Shown here: positions 25,879 to 33,607 of the stretch, piece after piece | How the letters are laid out: each line of letters begins with the position of its first letter | How positions within the stretch are numbered: the stretch's first letter is position 1 | Assembly (NCBI GenBank): GCA_964390725.1 | Contig: CAYMIW010000004.1 | Location: 57,575-121,574 of the forward strand | DNA from: JAABTH01 sp964390725 | GTDB lineage: Bacteria > Bacillota > Dethiobacteria > DTU022 | Length of the DNA stretch: 64,000 nucleotides | Reading direction: 5' to 3' | The notes under the pieces: generated by a model | What the model saw: only the letters and a program-made list of their open reading frames with translations | What the model was told of the DNA's origin: nothing | The model's database searches: none | Translations under genes and position numbers: made by a program

Positions 25879-26369
25879 TCGGCCTCCACTTCTCTAATCC
25901 TGTCAATTAAAGGCCATTTTTTAATCTCTTCCCCGTTATCTACTGTTAAAGCATGAATCAGAAATTTTTTGTCGTTAGCCAAAACAGTCAGGGTCCCGGG
26001 TGTAAGAGTAATTGAGTTGGCCAGTAGCACCCTGCCGCTAATGGTTTTAATATCAATATCAAGAGAAACCAGGTTTGGTTCGATCGGCATTCGGGGATGA
26101 AGAACAAGACGGGCAACCTGAAAATTTGCTATTACAATAGCATACAGCAGTTTAAAGATATAACCGACAAACCAGAACAGTGTCCGCAGCTGTATTCGTG
26201 GTCTTTCCTCAGGCTTAATAATGAGATTACGATTAAAATAAGTTACAAAGATGGCCGCTGCCATACCAACTACAAGCTGCGGCCACTTCAGGGAGCCACT
26301 TACGGCCACCCAAAAAATAAATAAAGTCAACGTTATTCCGATGTAGTTTAACCAATTACGATTTATCAA
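25875..26369 (-). CDS. mrpE: MrpE-like antiporter subunit
   Basis: 164 residues with N-terminal membrane helices and a soluble C-terminal domain; LLANSITLTPGTLTV is the MnhE hallmark. The start is a TTG at 26369 with GAGGT seven bases upstream. First gene of the Mrp-type cluster, 94 bases after rnfB. Confidence 0.9.
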   Translation of the reverse strand: MINRNWLNYIGITLTLFIFWVAVSGSLKWPQLVVGMAAAIFVTYFNRNLIIKPEERPRIQLRTLFWFVGYIFKLLYAIVIANFQVARLVLHPRMPIEPNLVSLDIDIKTISGRVLLANSITLTPGTLTVLANDKKFLIHALTVDNGEEIKKWPLIDRIREVEAD

Positions 26370-26409
26370 ATTAACTACCTCGGCTTATCAATGTTTGTCC
26401 CTTTAATAT

Positions 26410-26441
26410 GGATCAGGCCGGCTCTGATACCGGCCTTATCC
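26410..26441 (-). other. hairpin between rnf and mrp gene groups
   Basis: Minus strand GGATaAGGCCGG pairs with CCGGCCTgATCC around an 8-base loop. There is no T-run after it, so it may be an RNA processing or stabilising site rather than a terminator; the two groups may be one transcript. Confidence 0.6.
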
Positions 26442-26462
26442 ACTTAGTATAGATCATTTCCA

Positions 26463-27317
26463 TCAGGCTGTTTCTGCTGTTTCCCGTGAAGCTTCAGCAA
26501 CAGCCTCTTCCGCCGTGGGAATAGCATTGCGCCTGTGAATTGTGCCGGGTTTACACTTGGGCACACATTCACCGCAATCGGTGCACTTTTCCAGATCGAT
26601 AACAGCTAGATTATCAACCATTTCAATTGCTTCTTCAGGACAGGCTTTCACGCAGGCTTTGCAGGCTATACAGCCAATTTTACAGGCTGCCGACACTGCT
26701 TTGCCGCGGTCATGTGAATTGCAAAGCACCAGGTGACCCGCATCATCCTTGGGCAGCATTTTAATGATATCCCTCGGACAAGCGTTAGCGCACAGACCAC
26801 AGCCGGTACATTTTTCCGTATCGACTACCGGAAGGCCGTGTTCTCCCATTTTTATGGCATCGAACATACAGACAGATACACAATTGCCCAGGCCCAGGCA
26901 ACCATAACTGCATGCTTTAAATCCACCAACAAATTCCGAAGCAACGGAACAATCCTTCACCCCGTCATAGGTAAAGCGATCTACAGTTTTGAAACAATCA
27001 CCAATGCAAAACACGGTGGCTACCGGTTGCACTGTTGAACAGATCTCCTGGCCAAGAACTTCACCGATCGCCGTGGCTGTATCCTGACCACCGGGAATAC
27101 AACCGCAGGCATCCGCATCTCCGGCTACTACAGCCTCGGCAAAATTGGCACATCCGGCGTAACCGCAGGCACCACAGTTTGCTCCAGGAAGAACTTCTTT
27201 AACTGCTTCTACCCTTGGATCAGTTTTTACAGCAAAAAAACGCGCAGCAATAGCCAGGAGGAGGCCGAAAATAAGCCCAATCAAGCCTAAAGCGGCAATT
27301 GCATATATTATAAGCAC
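26463..27317 (-). CDS. rnfB: Rnf complex subunit B (ferredoxin-type iron-sulfur protein)
   Basis: Accepts electrons from reduced ferredoxin on the cytoplasmic side. N-terminal helix, then the CGACGYAGC [4Fe-4S] motif, then ferredoxin clusters CTGCGLCANACP, CIACKACVKACP and CTDCGECVPKC plus CSYGCLGLGNC. About 284 residues from the GTG at 27317, which has GAGGTGA eight bases upstream; another GTG at 27329 overlaps that ribosome site. The tail is short and alanine/glutamate rich. Confidence 0.93.
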   Translation of the reverse strand: MLIIYAIAALGLIGLIFGLLLAIAARFFAVKTDPRVEAVKEVLPGANCGACGYAGCANFAEAVVAGDADACGCIPGGQDTATAIGEVLGQEICSTVQPVATVFCIGDCFKTVDRFTYDGVKDCSVASEFVGGFKACSYGCLGLGNCVSVCMFDAIKMGEHGLPVVDTEKCTGCGLCANACPRDIIKMLPKDDAGHLVLCNSHDRGKAVSAACKIGCIACKACVKACPEEAIEMVDNLAVIDLEKCTDCGECVPKCKPGTIHRRNAIPTAEEAVAEASRETAETA

Positions 27318-27360
27318 GGTTTGATTCACCTCGCAATATTATAATCCGGTCTTCGTCATA

Positions 27361-27942
27361 TTAAAGCGATATCATTCCCTTAAACCCTAAAAACGCCAGG
27401 GAGAGTATACCTGCAGTAACCAGGGTTACTGCTGATCCCTGTAAAACATCAGGCATTTTTGCCAGCTCCAGGCGCTCCCTGATTCCGGCCATAATAATCA
27501 GGGCCAGGGAGAAACCGAGTGAAGCGGCAATGGCAAATACAACCGATTCAAGGAGAGAAAATTCCTGGCGTACCGCTAACAGGGCCACCGCCATAACGGC
27601 ACAGTTGGTAGTAATCAGTGGCAAAAATATACCCAGCCCCTGGTAAAGGGTTGGACTGATCTTACGCAGCACAATTTCAACCATTTGCACCAGTGAGGCA
27701 ATCACCAGGATAAAGGTTACAATCTGCAGGTAAGTCAGGTTAAAGGGAACTAAAACATAATTGTACAACAGCCAGGTGACAAGTGTAGCCATGGTCATGA
27801 CAAAGACAACCGCCATACTCATCCCAATAGCTGTTTCCATTTTTCGGGAGACGCCCAGGAAGGGACATATTCCGAAAAAACGCTGCAGGACAAAGTTATC
27901 AACAAATATGTAGATAAAAAATATTGAAAGCAGCTTTTCCAT
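27361..27942 (-). CDS. rnfA: Rnf complex subunit A
   Basis: 193 residues, six membrane helices. Begins MEKLLSIFFIYIFVDNFVL with QRFFGICPFLGVSRK; the Cys in ICPFLG and in TTNCAVMAV coordinate the intramembrane iron-sulfur centre shared with RnfE. AGGAGG precedes the ATG. Confidence 0.95.
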   Translation of the reverse strand: MEKLLSIFFIYIFVDNFVLQRFFGICPFLGVSRKMETAIGMSMAVVFVMTMATLVTWLLYNYVLVPFNLTYLQIVTFILVIASLVQMVEIVLRKISPTLYQGLGIFLPLITTNCAVMAVALLAVRQEFSLLESVVFAIAASLGFSLALIIMAGIRERLELAKMPDVLQGSAVTLVTAGILSLAFLGFKGMISL

Positions 27943-27989
27943 AAGATCCTCCTGCCCAGGCAGGCAAACCGCTTACCGGGTTTGTCCGC

Positions 27990-28619
27990 CTATTTAATGT
28001 TAAAGCGCTTGAATAGCATATTAACTATCGCCAACAGTAAACCGAGAGCAATAAATGCCCCGGCCGGCTGGGCAAACAGAGCCATTGGCTCGAAGTTGGC
28101 CCCAAAAAGATGAATGGCACTTTCAGGGTCAGGGCCAAAAATGGTCCCCGAACCAAGCACTTCCCTGACAGTAGCCAGAATAAACAGCGCCAGGGTAAAA
28201 CCGATACCGACGCCAATTCCGTCGAGCACCGACCGCGAGACCGGTCTTTTGCTGGCGAATGCTTCCGCCCTGCCCAAAATTACACAGTTTACAACAATGA
28301 GGGGGACGAAAACACCCAGCGCTTCATACAGAACAGGCTGAAAAGCCTGAAGCACCATTTCAATGATTGTAACAAAGGTGGCTATAATCACAATAAAACA
28401 GGGAATACGCACCTGCGGAGGAATAAACTTGCGCAGCAGGGAAACGACCAGGTTTGATGCAATCAATACCGCAGCAGCAGCGAGTCCCATGCCGAGCCCG
28501 TTTATCATGTAGGCTGTAACCCCGAGAACAGGACACATACCGAGCAGCGCTACGAAAACAGGGTTTTCCTTGACAATTCCCCTGGTCAGGTCCTGAAGAT
28601 ATGGACTGTTAGCTTTCAT
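27990..28619 (-). CDS. rnfE: Rnf complex subunit E
   Basis: 209 residues from the ATG at 28619 (MKANSPYLQDLTRG), which follows GGAGGTGA by eight bases; the earlier ATG at 28640 overlaps that site within rnfG. Membrane protein homologous to RnfA, with GMCPVLGVT and VVNCVILGRAEAFA carrying the cluster cysteines. Confidence 0.94.
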   Translation of the reverse strand: MKANSPYLQDLTRGIVKENPVFVALLGMCPVLGVTAYMINGLGMGLAAAAVLIASNLVVSLLRKFIPPQVRIPCFIVIIATFVTIIEMVLQAFQPVLYEALGVFVPLIVVNCVILGRAEAFASKRPVSRSVLDGIGVGIGFTLALFILATVREVLGSGTIFGPDPESAIHLFGANFEPMALFAQPAGAFIALGLLLAIVNMLFKRFNIK

Positions 28620-28620
28620 T

Positions 28621-29784
28621 TTAGTTTTCACCTCCGCCATCGTTATTCAGCGCCGGGGCCAGGGCATTCCTAACTGCTTCAACAATACCTTTGGCGCTGA
28701 ATGTTGCCCCGGTTGTTGTATCGATATTAAGACTTTGTTCTTCAATAATTCTATCCGGAATAAGGGGGTTCGACTCCCTGAAGTATTCAGGGGTCTCCTC
28801 CTGGGAGAGAATTTGGATCGAAACAATCTGACCACCGGCAACTTCAACCTCAACTTCAATTAACCCGTAGAAACCTTCACCTTCGCCGGTATAAATACCG
28901 TCTGCCACAGTGCTGATGTCAATTGCCACCGGTTCCGGTTCCGGCTCAGGCGCATCTTCCTCGATGCCAAGAGCCTGGCGGAGAGCATCCTGAACAGCAT
29001 CAATAATCGCTTCAGCGCTGATAGTAGCACCGGTTTTTGTATCAATGTCAAAATGTTGTTCAGCTATGATCTGATCAGGAATAAGCGGGTATGATTCAAT
29101 GAAATACGTAGGGGTTTCGTCATGCTCGATTACCTCGATACTGACAATCGCCCCGTCGGCAACATCAACCTCAACCACTACGGGGCCGCCCAAACCGGGC
29201 GCCGAACCCTGGTAGGTTCCGTCAGGAACATCGGCAATATCAACGGTGGCAGATTCAAAACCCAGGTAGTTTTCAGCAATCAGACCAACCGAACTTCTAA
29301 TTGAGTTAATCATGGCCGAAGTGCTGACCGTGGCTCCGCTGACAGAATCAACATCATCCCCGGCAGCAATTGGATCTTCATGGGTTTTACCGATAAACTG
29401 CTCCTGGAAACCATCGGTTGTGATGATATCACCGATACCGGGAGTTTCCGAATGAGAAACTACGAGAACGCCGATAATCGATCCTTCCGGACCGACAGCC
29501 AGGTTGTAAGTAATAACCCCGTCATAACCCTGCTGTTGAATCGTAGCCATGACTCCCAGAAGTTCACCGGAGCTGTCGTAAATCTTGTCAAACTGGTTAT
29601 CATCAACCTGCTCGCTTTCAAAACTGTCTATATCCGGGAAGAATGCCTCGAGAGCCTGCATATATTCCGCTTCCTGCCGTTCGGCAATGATCGGTGCTGT
29701 TACATTGTTAACACCGGTCAGTAAAGCAGCTGAAATTATCCCTACTACAGCAAGAGTAATTGATAGTTTTAAAATGTTACGCAC
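28621..29784 (-). CDS. rnfG: Rnf complex subunit G with three FMN-binding domains
   Basis: 387 residues; ordinary RnfG has about 200. One N-terminal membrane helix (8-28), then three FMN_bind domains. Flavinylation motifs: DSVSGAT (146-152), DTKTGAT (248-254) and DTTTGAT (355-361), each matching Dxx(S/T)GAT for covalent FMN on Thr. Units 2 and 3 are close copies of each other (both carry the IEVxxxDETP/ILSQEETP then ESxPLIP pattern) and are joined by an acidic-proline linker. GTG start at 29784 overlapping rnfD by 8 bases. The local apbE would load the FMN. Confidence 0.93.
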   Translation of the reverse strand: MRNILKLSITLAVVGIISAALLTGVNNVTAPIIAERQEAEYMQALEAFFPDIDSFESEQVDDNQFDKIYDSSGELLGVMATIQQQGYDGVITYNLAVGPEGSIIGVLVVSHSETPGIGDIITTDGFQEQFIGKTHEDPIAAGDDVDSVSGATVSTSAMINSIRSSVGLIAENYLGFESATVDIADVPDGTYQGSAPGLGGPVVVEVDVADGAIVSIEVIEHDETPTYFIESYPLIPDQIIAEQHFDIDTKTGATISAEAIIDAVQDALRQALGIEEDAPEPEPEPVAIDISTVADGIYTGEGEGFYGLIEVEVEVAGGQIVSIQILSQEETPEYFRESNPLIPDRIIEEQSLNIDTTTGATFSAKGIVEAVRNALAPALNNDGGGEN

Positions 29785-30742
29785 TCTTCTTCACCCCCCC
29801 AAACTGCTGAGGAACTGTAAATCTATCAATAATAGGTGTAACTGCATTCATAATTAATATGGCAAAAGTAACACCCTCAGGCAAGGTACCCCAGAACCTG
29901 ATTAGCATTGTTATTAAACCGCAGCCGATGCCAAAAATCAGTTTGCCAGCCGGTGTTACAGGAGTGGTAACCATGTCGGTGGCCATAAACAAGGCTCCGA
30001 GTATAACCCCCCCGGCCAACACATGGAAGAGGCCGGTTAAGAAATGGCCGCTGTAAAAACCGCCCCCGAAGATAGCCCCCATCAGGAAAACCACGCCGAT
30101 GAAGCCCACCGGTATGCGCCAGTCAATATGGCCTTTATAATAAAGCCAGATACCGCCAAGCAGCAGGGCCAGGGCCGACGTTTCACCTATACACCCGGCA
30201 ACATTGCCGATAAACAGTTGTGTAAGGCTTACAGCCAGGGCTTCTTCCTGCCCGGCCAGCGGTGAAGCAGTGGTAACTGCTGATATGTCGGCCATAAAAT
30301 TGAATGGATCCGGTTGGGACCAGATTCTTCCAGCCATGTGACCTCCCCAGGAGACCACAACAATAGCCCTGCCAACCAGGGCCGGATTGAAAATATTATA
30401 ACCGATACCGCCAAAAACCTGTTTACCAATAATGATAGCCGATGCTGCTCCGGCTACAACCAGCCACCAGGGTGGTGAAGGCGGTAAAACCATGGCAAAT
30501 AACAGGCCGGTGACAGCGGCGCTGCCATCGCCAAATATATTTCCCTTACGCAGCCAGACAGCCTCAACAATCATTGCTGTAACAACAGAAATAATCATGG
30601 TTATCAGAGCTTTATACCCAAACAGCAATACAGCCATGACAGCCACGGGAAACAGGGCAATTAGAACGTCCGTCATGACACTCTGCACAGAGTCGGAATG
30701 CCTGATATGCGGTGAAGATGATACAACAAATTTATTTTCCAT
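29777..30742 (-). CDS. rnfD: Rnf complex subunit D
   Basis: 321 residues, NqrB/RnfD family, about nine helices, with FVVSSSPHIRHSDSVQSVM at the start and NPALVGRAIVVVSWGG. The position where most RnfD proteins have the flavinylation motif reads SAVTTASPLAG (about residues 154-164), lacking the Asp and with Ser in place of the FMN Thr. GGGAGG precedes the ATG. Confidence 0.94.
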   Translation of the reverse strand: MENKFVVSSSPHIRHSDSVQSVMTDVLIALFPVAVMAVLLFGYKALITMIISVVTAMIVEAVWLRKGNIFGDGSAAVTGLLFAMVLPPSPPWWLVVAGAASAIIIGKQVFGGIGYNIFNPALVGRAIVVVSWGGHMAGRIWSQPDPFNFMADISAVTTASPLAGQEEALAVSLTQLFIGNVAGCIGETSALALLLGGIWLYYKGHIDWRIPVGFIGVVFLMGAIFGGGFYSGHFLTGLFHVLAGGVILGALFMATDMVTTPVTPAGKLIFGIGCGLITMLIRFWGTLPEGVTFAILIMNAVTPIIDRFTVPQQFGGVKKSA

Positions 30743-30770
30743 ACTGCCAACTTCCCTCCCTTACAAAAAA

Positions 30771-32096
30771 CTACTTATTTTTCGCTTTCGCTATTTCAGC
30801 CTTTGCTATTCTTATCCATTGAGTTAAAGGAATTTTTGAAGGACAGACATACGAACAACAACCACATTCAAAGCAATCCATGGCATGCAGTTTTTCAGCC
30901 TGCTTAAATAGGCCGTGTTCTGCCGCCTGGGCTATTGATGTGGGTAAAAGCTGTACCGGGCAGCTGTCGACACACTTGGCACACCTGATACAGGGACTGC
31001 TTTCTGTTATGGAAACATCTAAATCGGTCAGAGCAAGAATGCCTGATGTTCCCTTAATTACCGGAATGTCAGCGCTCGGTTGCGCCAACCCCATCATTGG
31101 ACCTCCCGCAATCAGTTTACGGGTTTCTTCCCTGAGCCCCCCGCAAGCTTCCAGAACTTCGCTAACCAGGGTCCCGACCCTTACCAAAAGGTTTGCCGGC
31201 TGGTTAACGCCCGCACCGGTAACAGTGACAACTCTTTCAATTAAAGGTTTGCCTTCACGGATTGCCTGAGTGATCGCTACCGCCGTGCCAACGTTATGAT
31301 TGACAACCCCCACTTCAAGGGGTAAGCCGCCAGAGGGAACTTTTCGCCCTGTAGTAACCTGGATCAGCATTTTTTCAGCTCCCTGGGGATACTTGGTGTG
31401 GAGCTTAGCTACTGTAATATTTTCTTCATCCGCCACTGCTTCTTCCAGCGCCTTGATCGCATCAGGCTTATTATCCTCGATACCGATTACTCCTTTTTCT
31501 GCTCCCAGCGCTTTGATCATCACTTTCAGACCGTAAACTATATCGCCGGGTTTTTCCAGCATTACCCTGTGGTCTGCAGTAAGGTAGGGTTCGCATTCGG
31601 CACCGTTGATAATAACATAATCAATTTTTTTCTCAGGCGGAGGGGAAAGCTTAACATGAGCGGGGAAGGTCGCTCCACCCAGGCCGACTATTCCGGCCTC
31701 CCTGATAATTTTCCGAAGATCTTCAGCACTGAGACTCTCAACATCCCCGGCCGCCTTTACACTTTCATCCCACTCGTCCAGGCCGTCTGATTCAATTGTT
31801 ATTGCTGTAACAGGTCGTCCAAGAGGATGATTGTATTGACCAATCTTTTTTACTGTTCCCGAAACTGAGGCATGAATTGGGGCTGATACAAACCCGCTGC
31901 TGTCAGCAATTTTCTGTCCCATTTTGACGCGGGCCCCTTCTTCGATACCCTCAATAGGTTCACAGGGAGCACCAATATGCTGCTGTAGAGGGATTACTAC
32001 TGTAGAGGGGGCTTTCATCAAAGATACGGCAAGTTCTGCTGTCAGATCTTTATGATAATCCGGATGAACGCCTCCCTTAAAGACCGTGCTGCCCAT
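30771..32096 (-). CDS. rnfC: Rnf complex subunit C (NADH/flavin-binding)
   Basis: 441 residues. Starts with the RnfC N domain (KGGVHPDYHKDLT), a glycine-rich FMN/NADH region (GIVGLGGATFPAHVKL and INGAECEPYL), a SLBB domain, and two [4Fe-4S] motifs: CIRCAKCVDSCP and CFECGCCSYVCP near the C terminus. Passes electrons to NAD+. First gene of rnfCDGEAB, the usual clostridial order. Confidence 0.95.
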   Translation of the reverse strand: MGSTVFKGGVHPDYHKDLTAELAVSLMKAPSTVVIPLQQHIGAPCEPIEGIEEGARVKMGQKIADSSGFVSAPIHASVSGTVKKIGQYNHPLGRPVTAITIESDGLDEWDESVKAAGDVESLSAEDLRKIIREAGIVGLGGATFPAHVKLSPPPEKKIDYVIINGAECEPYLTADHRVMLEKPGDIVYGLKVMIKALGAEKGVIGIEDNKPDAIKALEEAVADEENITVAKLHTKYPQGAEKMLIQVTTGRKVPSGGLPLEVGVVNHNVGTAVAITQAIREGKPLIERVVTVTGAGVNQPANLLVRVGTLVSEVLEACGGLREETRKLIAGGPMMGLAQPSADIPVIKGTSGILALTDLDVSITESSPCIRCAKCVDSCPVQLLPTSIAQAAEHGLFKQAEKLHAMDCFECGCCSYVCPSKIPLTQWIRIAKAEIAKAKNK

Positions 32097-32239
32097 TAAT
32101 GTTGTTCACCCTTTCTTTGTTTGGTTTTTTCCTTCTATTTAACTCTAAAGATAAATACCTAATATGATTTCGTTGTTTCTCTTCAATCTCCTGCATAAAA
32201 AGCTCTTTCAGCAAACTGAAAATTATATCAATTATCAAT

Positions 32240-33604
32240 CTAATCAGCTTTGCCCTGCACCCAGTAGGCACGAATGTCACTAACCGTGTAGAGTGAGCCG
32301 GTAACCAACACCGCATCAGCGGGACCAGCCAGTGACAGCGCCTGATCCAAAGCTGCTCCATGCTGATCGTGCACATAATAATCACCTGTGAAACCAAGTT
32401 CTTTCACAGCAAAAGCAGCAACTTTATCCGGCTCGGCAGCCCTGTTTATCATCGGCCGGGTAAAGATTACAATATCGGCCAGGGGCAATATGGATTTAAG
32501 CATGGTTTCGGTATCTTTATCGGCCAGTATGCCGATTACCAGGATAAGTTTCGCATAGTTAAAAAAATATGGAACAGCTTCCGCCAGTTTTTTCATTGCC
32601 GCGGGATTATGAGCTCCATCCATAATCAGCATAGGCTCCTGGTCAAGCAGTTCCAACCTGCCGGGCCAGATTGTCTCAGCTACGCCCTTGCGAAGATGTT
32701 CATCTGGGCAGTTAAACCCGTTTGCTGCAAGCAGCTCAACTGCTGCCAGTGCTGTAGCAGCATTTTCAAGTTGATACCTTCCCCTGAGGGGCAAAAATAA
32801 ATTATCAAAGTTCCGTTCAAACCCTTTATATGAAAAATACTGACCCTCGGTTACAATATCCAGTGCAGTAGTAGTGGGACCGGGAAACGGCTGCCCTTTT
32901 ATATCAGCTTCAGGAGGGTAAACCCGGTATAACTTTGAATTAAGTTCAAGGGATCTTTTTTCAAATACCGCCAGGGCCTCTTCATTCATTGCAGCAGTTA
33001 AAAGCGGCACTCCCGGCTTTATGATACCGGCTTTTTCAAAAGCAATTTTTTCGATTGTGCCACCCAGGACCTCGGTGTGTTCAAGGCTAATATTAGTAAT
33101 AATACTGAGCAGCGGGATGACAACATTGGTAGCATCCAGCCTGCCTCCCAACCCAGCCTCAAGAACGACGAGGTCAACCTTACACCTTGCGAAATAGGTT
33201 AAAGCAAGTACCGTAACTACCTCAAATTCAGTTGGCTGCCCAAGCCGGGGATCATCAACAATGCTGTCAATTAGCGGTTTAATCAGATCTACCAGGTCGG
33301 CCAGTTCAGCATGATCAATATCACTGCCGTTAACGGCCATCCTGTTGGTAAAAGAAAGCAGGTAGGGGCTGGTATAAAGCCCCACACTGTATCCGGACGC
33401 TTTTAATATAGAGGCTAAAATTGCCGCTGTTGAACCTTTGCCGTTAGTTCCGGCAATGTGTACAAAGTTAATACTATGGTGGGGATTACCAAGCAGGTCG
33501 AGCAGGGCATGCATTCTTTCCAGGCCAGGTTTAATTCCAAACCGGCCAAGCCCGTGGATCCACTGCAGAGCTTCTTCGTAGCGTTTTTCCTTATCCTGGG
33601 GCAT
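32240..33604 (-). CDS. folC: bifunctional folylpolyglutamate/dihydrofolate synthase
   Basis: 454 residues. The ATP loop is HIAGTNGKGSTAAI (about 48-61), then LYTSPYLLSF, LVVLEAGLGGRLDATN, ISLEHTEVLGGTIEKIAFEKAGI and MDGAHNPAAM, all Mur-ligase-like FolC motifs. Adds glutamate to folates. Follows valS by 3 bases, a common pair. The 143 bases after it, before rnfC, hold no terminator I can recognise. Confidence 0.95.
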   Translation of the reverse strand: MPQDKEKRYEEALQWIHGLGRFGIKPGLERMHALLDLLGNPHHSINFVHIAGTNGKGSTAAILASILKASGYSVGLYTSPYLLSFTNRMAVNGSDIDHAELADLVDLIKPLIDSIVDDPRLGQPTEFEVVTVLALTYFARCKVDLVVLEAGLGGRLDATNVVIPLLSIITNISLEHTEVLGGTIEKIAFEKAGIIKPGVPLLTAAMNEEALAVFEKRSLELNSKLYRVYPPEADIKGQPFPGPTTTALDIVTEGQYFSYKGFERNFDNLFLPLRGRYQLENAATALAAVELLAANGFNCPDEHLRKGVAETIWPGRLELLDQEPMLIMDGAHNPAAMKKLAEAVPYFFNYAKLILVIGILADKDTETMLKSILPLADIVIFTRPMINRAAEPDKVAAFAVKELGFTGDYYVHDQHGAALDQALSLAGPADAVLVTGSLYTVSDIRAYWVQGKAD

Positions 33605-33607
33605 CTT

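Noticed and set aside
32097..32239. Short minus-strand frame starting MQEIEEKQRNHIRY between folC and rnfC
   Set aside because: It resembles a small charged peptide, and I considered a Spo0E-like protein, but the SQELD motif is absent and no convincing ribosome site precedes it.
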